In this document: one piece after another, positions 45,047 to 55,892 of the stretch
Numbering within the stretch: position 1 is the stretch's first letter
How the letters are laid out: each line of letters starts with the position of its first letter
Assembly: GCF_025602895.1 (NCBI RefSeq)
Contig: NW_026516344.1
Location: 36,538 to 100,537 of the forward strand
Length of the DNA: 64,000 nucleotides
Direction: 5' to 3'
Origin: Polychytrium aggregatum
Taxonomy: Eukaryota; Chytridiomycota; Chytridiomycetes; Polychytriales
Translations under genes and position numbers: made by a program
The notes under the pieces: generated by a model
What the model saw: only the letters and a program-made list of their open reading frames with translations
The model's database searches: none
Told to the model about the DNA's origin: nothing

Positions 45047-48000
45047 ATGGAGGAGCGCTTTGCAGTTTCGTCCGAGTCTCAGCCGGCCCCGCCGCAGACC
45101 CGCTCGCTCAAGGAGATGTACAAGGAGGCCTTCCGTCTCGCAAACATGGCCGTCGCTGCCGATCAGGCTGGCGATATGGGTTTGGCGACGACCTTGTACA
45201 AGGAGACTGTCGAGGTGGGCATGCGGACGGCATCTGGATGAACATGGCGCTTCTGTGTTTGAGCGGTGCCGGTCAACCTGGGCAATCAGAGCAGCGGCGA
45301 TCCAGGCCGCACATCTCTCCCATCCAACCAAGACCATGACCAAGACCGTTGCCATGACCAAGATCATGGCCATGATCATGCATGCCTTCCACAACTCACA
45401 TATCGACCATGCCGCGCTCTGTTCCGCCCATCCGACTTGACGCCAAATCAATTATAATCAATCGACGCTCTTGTCCCAGCTTCTCATCGAGATCTACGAA
45501 GGTAATCGCTGGGCTTGACATTGGATGGCATGGTGTCGCCGCTCACCCCCCGATTGAGGGCGGCTTTCCAGTCGCTGACCTTGGACCCGGCCGACAGGAG
45601 AAAAGCCCGAGGACAAGAAACAAAAGGCTCTGTCGAGGGCAAACGAGTACGTCTCGAGGCTCGAGACTCTCAAGAGCATGGGGAAATGGACCAAGAGCAG
45701 ACCCTCGGCCACGCCGCTCGAGCACATCTGCCAGCAAGCGCAGGTAGGCAACCGGACGACATTCAACTCGCTCACGGCCGGCGCCCATTTCTGCATCGCA
45801 GGGTCGTAGCCGCTCGCTCGCTCGCTCGCCATTGAGATCCTTTGTTTGTTCATTCATCTCTCTGGCCTACCCATGTTCAGTTTGCTTACGAGCAAGCCAC
45901 GGAGCTGGACCAGTCCGAGAGCTTTGACGAAGCCGAGCAGTCGTACCTGGTCGCCATACAGATATACCAGAAGGCAATCGAGAGTACGTGCCATGTATTT
46001 CGACAGCAGACTTGCATCCACCGCATGGATGTTCAGCTGCCTGTGTTGCTTGCTGCAGGGGATTGCCACTGTCCCGAACCCGTTGCATCTCAGAGTTTGT
46101 TCTGCGGGAAGCGTGCACTCCCCCCCCCTCCGACCTGTGTCCGTCAATCCCCATTTCAGCTGATCGGTCCTTGATTCCTGTTGATTGCAGTGGGCCCCGA
46201 CAGTCCTGTCCTGAGTGATTTAGTCAAGCGGCTCGAGAATCTCCAGAAACGAGCCGCCGAGCTGGCACTGAACCGCGTTGTGGTCGATCGTAAGTCGGAT
46301 AGTGCACCATGATCAGCCGGATTCCCTTACTTCCTACTGCTTTTGCGCCGGAAGCCTGATTCCAACACGATCGCATGCTAACGACCCGCAATCTGGACCA
46401 GGCCTGGGCTCGCTGATGGTCTCCACCACCCTGCCGGTATCTCGGCATGCACCGCCGGGGAGTGAAGGCCCAACTCGCCTCTCCGAAGCCGAGTTGGAGG
46501 TCATCAAGGGCTCGTCCGTAGTCAACGGCCGGATCTATCCGCCCTGGCTCGAGACCGACAAAAAGGAACGCTTTGCCTTTTCCAGGGCTTTCGAGGACCC
46601 CGACGGCCTCCTGGCCATGTCGGATCAGCAGATCGACAAAGCCGCGGTCTGGAAACGACCGGCCGAGTTCATGTCCAAGCCGACGATCTTCTCGTTCATC
46701 TCCGGCACGACCCTCATCCAGGTATACAGCCCCTGTGTGTGTGTGGAGTCCTTTGGCTGGATGTGGTGTGGTGTGGCTCTGACTGTGGTTGAGGTGTGGT
46801 CTAACCTCTCTTGCCTATTTGTGCACACCGCGGGTGGACAGGACACCATCACGGACTGCTCATTTGTGTCCTCGCTCAGTGTCGCTGCCAATTACGAGCG
46901 CAACTTCAAGGAAAAGGTATCAGTATCGTGAAGCAAGCGAATCGGAACCTTGCCCCGGCTTGGTAGGATGCCACGACTCCCACCTAACCGCCCCTACTTG
47001 TTGTTGCCCAATCGACCCATGTCGCCGCTCGACATGTGCCGTCCAGCTCATCACCAGCTGCATCTTCCCACAAGATAAAGACGGGAGACCCATCTACAAT
47101 CCCTCTGGCAAGTATCTCATCCGACTGAGATTCAATGGCGTCGAAAGAAAGGTAACGCTGAATAACAGAATGTCTCCTGCAGGCCTCAATGGTCGCCGCG
47201 GCCGTCAATTAGGTTCGCCCCCACACTCCCAAACACAATCTCTGACGCTAGTGTTATCCGCCATTTAGATAGGTATGGTGCCCCTTGACTTCGCTGCTAT
47301 TGCCGATCAAATCTCGAGTGCCAACGCGGCGTGAGAACATGCCAAAAATCCAACCCCGTATCGCCCTGCGAACTTTACAGTTGTGGACGATCTTCTACCT
47401 GTCGTCGGTGACAGTAAGTACTGTCTGCGTGTTGGGCACCGTTGCGCGCCGCTCGTCGCCGATTTCGGCTCTGCTTTTGGCGGTTCGTGAGAGATGGCTT
47501 CGACGTGCGCTGATGCGCCAACGCATATGGGTTGCGATCTCAATAGGTGCGCTGGCGTGCACGTACTCGACAAACAAGAACGAGCTGTGGGCCAGCCTGA
47601 TCGAGAAGGCCGTAAGTACACCGGCAATATCCGAAACAGGATATGTGGGGGGGGGAGAATGGAGTGTTCCGTGCGGATGAACACTACTGCCTCGGCCTTG
47701 CTCACACATGAACGCCCTCAACAATCCTTGTGTCGATGCGACAGTACATGAAGCTCGCTGGTGGATATACCTTCCCAGGATCGTAAGTGCTTTCTCGTCC
47801 GCCACGAGCACCGATAGATGCCCAGGAGAAGGCTTGTCATTTGAGAATTCGGTACGGACACTGATTTCCATTTAACACCTGTATGTGTTTCTGCTGGCAC
47901 AGCAACTCGGGCATCGACCTCTATGGTATAATCGCGGCACCTGGACTGCTTGACTGCTAGGCGCGACAGACTACTACAGAATCATGCGATGCAGGTTCAT

Positions 48001-51000
48001 AAGATCGCAACTCACTCTCGCCTACGAATCCACTGCACAAATGAAATTCCCTACCCCGTAGCTCTGACCGGCTGGACGCCAGAGCATCTCTTTATCAACG
48101 AGTGAGTAGCGACGTTTGCAGTATCGAGTCCACCCCTTATCATGGCGACTTCAATCAGGATCGATATGCGAGCTTGGTGCTGTGGAAGGTTGCTGGCTTC
48201 GTCTCTCCCTGACTCACCCCTCCTGCGTCTGCATACGCTTCTTGCCGCTGCTCGTTTTACCACAGTGCTTCATTCGACCATGAGAAGCAGTGGAAGGCCC
48301 TCTACAATGGCCATGACAAGGGCAACATCCTTGTGACCATTGCCACGGTATGTGTGATCGTCGTGCTCAGTCGCTCGGGCACATCTAGCGCTCGTGGAGC
48401 ATCGGCACCGGCGCCGGAACTGGGCAGCTACGCCAACTCATGCTGCGATCTGGATCCTCATCAATCAAGGGAACCTACACCGAAGAACACGATACCATGG
48501 GGCTCGTTCCCGCGCACGCTTATGCTGGTGAGGGCCAACACTTCAGCAATCCATGAACGAGCAATTTTGCCCCATGTCCCATGATCTTGACTGATATCGA
48601 ATCTTCCCTGGCGGGAATGCACCAAAGTCTAGTTCTCAAGATCAAAGAAGTGCTCGGCCACCGCCTGCTCCAGGTGAGCACCACAGATTGCTGCTGGACG
48701 AGTTTCACCGACTCCATAAAAGCATTCTGACAAGCTAAACTCTACGTCAGGTCAAAAACCCATGGAGCCACAAGCGATGGAAAGGTATTTCCCGAGCACC
48801 AGCCGTGTCCGGATGTGCTGTGGTTTGGTCATGAGCGAGATCCACCGTTGCTGTTTGACACGGTTTAGTGTCGATGGGGAGAGGGATTCTATCGGCGCAC
48901 ATTCCCTCCGAAAAGGTTCGTCCAGTCCAGCCAACACCCCTTTGCTGCTTCATGCTCCGTGTCCAGGACCCTTCTCGCATATGGACCATGTCCGCTGGAC
49001 CGACGATCTCAAGCACGCCCTCAACTACGACCAGCTCGGTGCACGTCAGATCGATGACGGGCTGTTCTGGATCGACTTTGAGTCGGTGTGCCGATACTTT
49101 GAGTGTATCCACATCAACTGGTATGGGAGCCACTGGAGCAGTTTTGCCGCAGCCTTGCCGCAGCAAGCGAAAGCATGGCAGGGCATGGGCGTGAGCTTTC
49201 GGGCGGACAGTCATTCTTCCCCTTGGCTCATTGCGCTTTTGTCTTTGGCAGGAATCCCAAGCTCTATGCCTACAAGCATAGCACCCATTTGTAAGCGCCT
49301 GTGGGCCTGATGTGGGACTCGTGTGTATAACGGTGTGCCAGAGTCGCTGTGGCAGCTTCCCTCTCTCCCCTCCCCACTCCACTAACGCATCGATACCACA
49401 CTCTTCATCAGCACATGGTCTCTCGGCCAGGGCCCGTACCGAGACCGGTACAATCTGGGTGTGTTCTTGCGCATTTCTTGACACGCCATCAGCCTGATTC
49501 ACAATCGGCTTGTTCTGGATGGCCCTGTACTCACAGGCTCTAAGGGGGCCAGAGTCCTCATCCTTGTTTTCAACTGACGTGCTTGCTCATGTTGGCTCCT
49601 CTACGCTTGGACAGCCCTGAATCCGCAGTACTGCCGTAAGTATCCCCCCCATGTCGGCAGAGGTGTCGGCCATATTGCTCCTCATCGAGTACTGCGCCTT
49701 GATACTCGTTCGCTGATATCAATGTCCGGCCTGACGATAGTCAAAGTCAACAACTCTACTACCGAGCCTGTGGAGGTTCTCATTCTCCTCACCAAGCACG
49801 TCACTCGCTTGGTACGTTGACCCTCCCTTATCGTCCAACGAAGTTCCATGCCCAAATCCTCGATGCTTGCTCGGCAAACGCTCGACAAACGCTTGACCCT
49901 GCCGTATGTTGACTGTGATACCTGGGCGACAGGAGGACAACACCGACTTTATCGCTGCCCATGTGTTCGGCAACGGCAAGAAGAAGCGCATCTACTATCC
50001 ATCCAATACGGTGCACAAGGGCGTGTATATGAACAGCCCGCACAATCTGGTAAGGGGCGCGGAGTACCGAATGGACAGTGGTACACGACCGCCCCACGCT
50101 GCATTGGTTTCGAGGACGGTGCCGTCATCATTGGCGATGCCACGTAGAGCCGAAGGACCAAGCCTGATGCCGCCCACACTCTCGGCCGGGATTGGATAGG
50201 TCCGCCTTATGATCAATCCAGGCCCGCACGCCTATGGAATCGTCATTTCACAGCACCGCCAGACGCAGGCCCTCAGCTTCAGCCTGAAGGTCCAGAGCCT
50301 CTTGCCGTTCTCGATGACGACCATCTCCGACCCTCCGGGCACGCTGGAGCAGCAGGTGACCGGTAACTGGGAGGACGAGAATGCCGGCGGATCGATCAGC
50401 CACTGGACACACATGAACAATCCCAACTACCGCGTCTCGATTCCTGAAGCCACCTCGATGGTGGTGATGCTGGAAGGGCCAAACGACGTCCCGATCAACA
50501 TCAAGATCCTGCGTGGAGGGCAGCGAGCGGCGCAGTAAGTCAGGTTTCCGACGATGAATGGCCAATAAGAGAATGCGGCGCTGACGATTCGCATTCCTCC
50601 TGCCCACAGCATCACGAGCTCCAGCGACATTGTTGTGTCGTCTGGCGACTACCGCCATGGATTCTGCTACCTTGAGCTTGCAAACATCAACGGTGAGTGC
50701 CGGTTGCCCCTGCATTATTGTGCAGATTCTGTTGGTTCTGAACCTTGGCCCGATTGAGCACCCATATCTGCGATCCACCAGGGGGCCAGCAACGCTCCGT
50801 GGATGTTCGAGCAATGATCTGGCAACGCAGGCTCATCAACAACCTCGCCGACATACAGCGGGCGAGTACACCCTCATTCCGTCAACCTTTTCGCCGGGAC
50901 AAAAGGGGCTCTACGTGCTCACGTTCAAGACCAAATGCCCGTTGACGATCACGCCGATCCCGCTCGAGGGCCATGTAGGTGCCGGAGCGAGAGGAAGCGG

Positions 51001-51944
51001 CATCGGCACCTGGGCCGCTTCGCTGCTCCTGCTGCTTTTGTTGGCCTTGTCGCTCTGGCCAGACATATGGTTCGCAGACAAAGTTGCCTCTGTCACATAT
51101 CTGCCTGACGATGCACTGTCACTCCCTTTGCCAGGGCATGATCAAGCGAGTGTTCAAGTCTCAATGGTAAGTCCCGGAACGCCGGTCCTCTGTCATACCG
51201 AACAACTCGGACTGACAACAGCGTCCGGGCCTGGTGTCGCCATGCAGGATCCCCGATGTCAACGCCGGAGGCAACTCACAGAGCCCCAACTATCACAAGA
51301 ACCCAAAGCTCATTTTGCGGGCCACGAAGCCAATGATGTTCAAGTGAGTGTGCGGGGCGTGGGAAGGCTGTGGACGGACGCCAAGCACGGGTCCTGCTCA
51401 GCCAAGGCAGTCCATACAATCGATGCAACCGCCCGACCAGCGCCGTCTGCCCGCCTGGGTCTGGTGGCTCATTCACAGGCTCTTGCCAATCCACCCGATT
51501 TGTTGGGCAGGACTCGACTCATCGTCCCAAACGGCAAGCCGCCGCTGCCATGGATCAACGCCGCTGTGTTTGTCCGCGACCGACAGGCCGAGCATGGCCT
51601 GGGAGCTGAGATCGCCAACTCGGGCCCGTACGCCCAGCTCGCCCAGGGCGTGTCGATGCACTTTGCCGTCCCAGCCAGCCAACACGGTGGGTATCTGGCT
51701 GCTCGCATGTGGCTGATCGCATGTGGCTGGCCCAGCGCACGAGGACATTGCCCCGCACACCCATGAGACCCTCCAGACCACCGAAAGCTACTGACGCTGC
51801 ACTCGGATTCGCCGAAAATCCCACCTTCCCTCCCCACCCACAGAATGCATCGTTCTCTTTGCGACATGGGAGCCGCAGGCATCGCCGTTCGAGTGGTGGG
51901 TTTACACCGACAGCGACGAGTACGAGATTGTCGAAGTTCGATAG
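45047..51944 (+). CDS. Calpain-7/PalB-type cysteine protease (947 aa, 31 exons)
   Basis: PalB/Rim13-CAPN7 family: a calpain-like protease that binds ESCRT-III through MIT domains; in studied fungi it processes the ambient-pH factor PacC/Rim101. 31 exons: 45047-45214, 45480-45501, 45598-45743, 45881-45983, 46191-46289, 46402-46721, 46842-46916, 47047-47151, 47269-47272, 47381-47413, 47547-47611, 47745-47782, 47903-47925, 48062-48101, 48266-48347, 48470-48527, 48633-48673, 48751-48784, 48967-49120, 49252-49290, 49412-49458, 49615-49635, 49741-49811, 49933-50049, 50200-50534, 50610-50692, 50859-50974, 51135-51166, 51248-51343, 51511-51686, 51844-51944; 2844 nt in frame. Two MIT-like helical repeats (1-190), CysPc domain with C292 (ITDCSF), H457 (PAHAYAVL) and N477 (VKNPWSH), then two C2-like domains and an extra C-terminal module (WIPDVNAGGNSQSPNYHKNP, FEWWVYTDSDEYEIVEVR). 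The catalytic triad is intact. The acceptor at 48470 was chosen on homology. Confidence 0.93.
47269..47272 (+). other. Predicted 4-nt micro-exon (ATAG) of the calpain gene
   Basis: Joining exon 8 (ends RK at 47151) directly to the exon at 47381 gives the wrong frame for the conserved VDDLLPV motif. Four bases between CCATTTAG and GTATGG restore the frame and yield RKIVVDDLLPV, matching the RKVIIDDQLPV-type wording of the family. Both flanking splice sites are good. Confidence 0.7.
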
Positions 51945-52682
51945 AACGTTCCGGCTGCAACAAGGTGGGCTTGCCCTGTTGTACTCTGGTGCGACTGTGC
52001 AGACCGCGGTGGCAGCACGGCACAAGACGATGGCCGTGGACGCAAACGCCGCTTGGTGGCCGTGGCGCTTGTTGGTTCTGGCAAAACTGGGCGGGGGGGT
52101 ATTGTGCTGAAGAAGAAGAAAACATTGAACTGCAGCGCAACACGACCGAATCGAGAGCGAGCGAGCATAGAGTGCTGGAGGAGGAGGAGCGAGAGACCCG
52201 GCATAAATGCATCGATCAAAGTGCAATTCACACCGAATATCATCCGTAACAACACACCGAATATCATCTGCGACGATACAGTCGACACACGGTTGACTGC
52301 CAACAAAGCGCAATTTGCTCGCGCTGTTTGTTTGCCCCCCCGCCCGCTGCCCTGTGCCTCGGCCGCTTTCGTTGTGGCCGGTTTTCGGCTTGGGCAATCG
52401 CCTGTCCCGCCTCTCTTCCCTCTGCGCTTCCGTCGCCGTTGATCGACATCGACATCTGCATCGACATCTGCATCTGCATTTGCATTTGCATTTGCGTCGG
52501 CATCTGCATTGCGTCGTATCCGCATCCGCATTCCTGCCGGTATCCGTCGGCCAAGGCGCCTCACCCCGTCGTTCCACCGCCCACAATCCACACCGGCCCT
52601 CCAATCTGCCCTGGCGCCTCTCCAAGCCGTTAAGGTTTTACTCCCCCGTGCACGCTCTGCCACCCATCCCTCGCTCTTGCCC
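51945..52682. other. Intergenic region between calpain and the gene at 52683
   Basis: Holds the calpain 3' flank and the 5' region of the next gene, with a GACATCTGCATCTGCATTTG repeat (52443-52515). Overlapping open frames here are repeat-driven. No gene supported. Confidence 0.45.
52443..52518. repeat. CATCTG/CATTTG hexamer repeat
   Basis: About twelve 6-bp units (GACATC, TGCATC, TGCATT) upstream of the gene at 52683, probably in its promoter or 5' untranslated region. Confidence 0.8.
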
Positions 52683-53690
52683 ATGCCCAACATCATCACG
52701 ACGTTCATCAAGACGCTCTCGTCGAGGTCGGCGAGGTCCAAAGGCTCAGCCGCCTCCCGAACCTCGCCCGTTGGCTCGGCCGAGGCCGCCCAGAGCCAGG
52801 GCGCCGTCGTCCGGAAGATCTCGGCCCCCAAGAAGCGTCGAGTCAGCTTCTCCAAGGTCTCGTCCTCGCAGTCGTCCCAGGTCCGTCGCCGCCGCTCGGT
52901 TTCCAAGCAGAGCGACGACACCCTCGTCGACTCCCAGAAGCTGCCCATCGCCTCGCCATGCGTCGATTCCGACCTTGAGGACTTTCGGTTCTTGCATCCG
53001 TCGTCGTTCGACATCCATCTCGCCGCGATCGAGGGCATCCATGTCTCGTTCGTGGAGGCCATCAACATCCTGCTTGCCCAAGTCGCCAGAAGCAAGCAGC
53101 GCCGCCGCGAGCTGCCACCGCCGCCGCAGCCCTACTACGAGCCCATCTCTGGCTACATTCGCATGCGCATCGATGAGGAGGTGTTGGTCTATCTCCTCAT
53201 CGAGCGCAAAATCTCCCGGCAGATTCCGCTGCTGCACCAAGTCTTGCTCTCTGACCTCGTCAACCAGATGGTTGCTGCGGACGCATCCATCGTCGAGACC
53301 CTGGAACGCCGCAAGGACATTTACCGTCTGTGGCCGCATCTGCGCCGTCACTTTCTCTGCGCCCCTGCTGTCCCGTCCGGGCCAGCCCAGTCAAGCGATT
53401 CTCTGGCACCAGGCACAGCCCGTCCGTCGGAGACGGTGCTGCCATCCCTCGCAGCGGTGTCTCCTTCGCCGCCTGTCCCGACAGCAACCTCTGCCCCAGA
53501 GTCGAGCCCGGCCGCGACCATCGCTGCCAAGCCATCTCCATCCAACGAATCCGTGGGCGGACCCATCTTCCAGTTGGCTCAGTCGATAAGGCAGCGAAGG
53601 TCGTCAAGGATTCCGTCGCCCCTGCGCAACGCTGCGTTTTCGGATGAGGAGCTGCTTCTGATTCAGTTGGTGGAACTGGAAAGCTGGTAA
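52683..53690 (+). CDS. Unknown single-exon protein (335 aa), paralog of the gene at 42606
   Basis: Start MPNIITTFIKTLSSR was chosen over an upstream in-frame Met at 52509 because the intervening sequence is repeat-derived. The N-terminal 85 residues are basic and Ser-rich with RRVSF and RRRRSVSK, which look like phosphorylation sites or a nuclear signal. The core (about 95-220) has FRFLHPSSFDIHLAAIEG, FVEAINILLAQVAR, YIRMRIDEEVLVYLLIER, PLLHQVLL, ADASIVETLERR and WPHLRRHF. The C-terminal third is Ala/Pro/Ser-rich and ends ELLLIQLVELESW. Shares the IDEEVLVYLL to WPHLRRHF block with the gene at 42606 on the other side of the calpain gene. The stop lies within TGGTAATG, which also reads as a splice donor, so a further exon cannot be excluded. 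Family not recognised. Confidence 0.72.
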   Translation: MPNIITTFIKTLSSRSARSKGSAASRTSPVGSAEAAQSQGAVVRKISAPKKRRVSFSKVSSSQSSQVRRRRSVSKQSDDTLVDSQKLPIASPCVDSDLEDFRFLHPSSFDIHLAAIEGIHVSFVEAINILLAQVARSKQRRRELPPPPQPYYEPISGYIRMRIDEEVLVYLLIERKISRQIPLLHQVLLSDLVNQMVAADASIVETLERRKDIYRLWPHLRRHFLCAPAVPSGPAQSSDSLAPGTARPSETVLPSLAAVSPSPPVPTATSAPESSPAATIAAKPSPSNESVGGPIFQLAQSIRQRRSSRIPSPLRNAAFSDEELLLIQLVELESW

Positions 53691-54525
53691 TGAAGAGAGC
53701 CGGCCGACTGGGGAGCACCAAGATGCCGGCCCGATGGACATACTACCGGCACCCGTCAACAGCTGAACTCGATCCGGATCAGCACTGCATTCAACACTAC
53801 ATTCATATCCTCGCCGACATCACCCTCACCTGCACGCCATCGACATTCCTGGGTCGGATTGGTATTGTTCTGCCGACTGCCTGTTACCGGCCTGTCTGGG
53901 CTACCCATAGCACCACGGTCGACAAATGGCATCGACCGCCCTCACGAGGTCGTGGCCGCCAACCGCCCGCGGATTGACCCCGTATCGGGATCCGATAGCT
54001 CGGGCGGTGGCATTCGATTGCCCGGCGCTCCGCTCTCATCCGTTCTCGCAGACTCTCCGTCTCTGGACAAAGTCCGGGCCTGCGTGTTCTCGAAGCAGCC
54101 GATGGAAGAGCAGCTCCGTCGGCGCTACTGAGTATCACCATCATCCCTCCCTCCCTCCATCCCTCCGGCGGTTACTTCCTATTTTTTTCTTGCAAGCACA
54201 TCTCATATTCCAATTTGCTCGTTCGATTCGATGTACACACACACACCCTGCCCCCAACTTGAATATCCCGGCCCGTTGTCGATTGTCTCAGGTGTGGTTT
54301 GTCTTGATCCCAAGTGAATGATTTTCGTCCTTGCCCCCTCATCGTCATGCTTGTCGCTGCCTTGATACCATTGAAGATGCGCATCGCACCAACCCCGATG
54401 TGCATCGGAGCAATACACTCGACATTTCCGCAAACACATGGGCGGTGCAACGGGTCGACACGATAGGTCGAGGTAATAGGTCAAGGCGATCGACCTCCAG
54501 TTTGAAGTGTGTTCTAGAGCGATTG
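53691..54525. other. Intergenic interval between convergent genes
   Basis: Three-prime regions of the gene at 52683 (plus) and of the homocysteine methyltransferase (minus). A 90-codon plus-strand open frame (53859-54131) ends QPMEEQLRRRY and has protein-like wording, but no acceptor in the right phase connects it to the upstream gene. Confidence 0.4.
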
Positions 54526-55580
54526 CTAATCTCGACCCGACGAACCGGCAACGGCGGCATCGGGGACGACGCCATCGGGACCAAATATCCTTCGCAGCTG
54601 ATCGATGTGGGCCGGCGAGATGCCGCAGCAGCCGCCTACGAATCCAACGAGCTCGTATCGCTGGGCCCACTCCGCCGCAAAGGCCGCATAGACGGCGGGT
54701 GTGATCGTCTGGCGTACATAGGCAGGCTCGGGGTTGTCGGCCATCGTCCATCCTTCGGGCACAGGCTCGAGGGCATTCGCAAAGGCTCCCAGGGCAATGC
54801 CACTCCCCCGCAGGCCGTCGGCGAGGTCGCTTCCGATCGAGTCAAAGGCGGCAGCGACGGACTCGGGTGTGCAGCAGTTGACCAGAATCGCTGCGAGGAA
54901 GCTCGGGGGTCCCCGAGGTCGCTCCAAACGGCCAAAGCCGCCTGGTCAAAGCTCTCGAGACTCCGTAGCTTGCCCTCTGTCTGGATGGTGAAGGAGGCCA
55001 GGACGGGCCGGGCGGGGATGTGTCCAAAGGCCTGGTCAAAGGCATCCAGAGCCATCGCCATTTCGCCAATGGACGAAATCGTCTCGATGACGAAGCCGTC
55101 GACAAAGGGCGAGAGCGCCTCGATGATCGACACATAGATCGGGATGCACTCCTCCGGGGCCCCGACGAGGTCGGAGCGGTAGCTCTCCATCAGCGGCGGC
55201 AGCGACCCATAGATCGCAACGGAGCGGTGCGCCGGCGACGAACGATAGTGGTTCTCACGAGCCTCGACGGCGAGTCGACCGGCGACAGCGACGTATCGAG
55301 GAATGTCCCTGGGATCAAAGGTGTTGCCGGGGGAGATGCCATAGTTGTTGACGGTGATGATGTCGGCACCGGCGCTCATGAAGGCCTCGTGAACCTTGCG
55401 GACCTGCGGGTGGTACTTTTCGTCGGCGATGCAGAGGCCCGACCAGAGGATGCGGCAGCGAGGGTCTTTGCTGGGATCGGTGCTGGGATCGATCAGGGGC
55501 ACAGTGCGATTGTGGCCGAGCAGCTCCTCGCCGGTCCCTCCGTCCAGGATCCGGATCTTGCGCTGGACTGCGTTGAACAT
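54526..55580 (-). CDS. Homocysteine S-methyltransferase (Mht1/Sam4 type), frameshifted
   Basis: Zinc-dependent transfer of a methyl group from S-methylmethionine or AdoMet to homocysteine, making methionine. From 55580 the frame reads MFNAVQRKIRILDGGTGEEL, CRILWSGLCIADEKYHPQ, ADIITVNNYGISP, EECIPIYVSIIEALSPFVDG, FVIETISSIGEMAMAL and PVLASFTIQTEGKLRS, then LAVWSDLGDPRAS near 54900. The family then continues in a different frame with LAAILVNCCTPESVAAAF and, at the end, ELVGFVGGCCGISPAHIDQL. The zinc-ligand motifs NCC and GGCCG are both present in the second frame. The shift is consistent with one missing base near 54885-54925, next to GGGG/CCCCC homopolymers; no intron of credible length fits. 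Corrected length is about 350 residues, normal for the family. The frame is open upstream to a Met at 55643. Confidence 0.85.
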
Positions 55581-55892
55581 GGGGGTCGTTGGCGAAGATG
55601 GAGTTGGCGGGTGAAGTTGTTGATTGCGATGGTGAGTTGACACGATCGATGGATGCGCCGGTGAGATGGAGGGACGGATCGCGACGATCGACAGAGACGA
55701 AGTGAGTCAGTGATGATGATTTGGATCCGTGCAAATGATGAATTGAACCCTGCGAATGATTTGAATCCGTGCAATGATTTGAATCCGCGCGGACGCATGG
55801 CGCAATCGGGCTTGGTCGTCCTCCACATGTGCTTTCCCCCCCCTTGCTTTTCCTGTTTGTCCATCTCTCTCCCTCATCCGCTCAACCTCAGC
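55581..55892. promoter_or_regulatory. Divergent promoter region, methyltransferase and PanE-like gene
   Basis: About 250-310 bp between divergent starts, with a GAATGATTTGAATCCGTGC repeat (55725-55795). No named factor site recognised. Confidence 0.45.
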
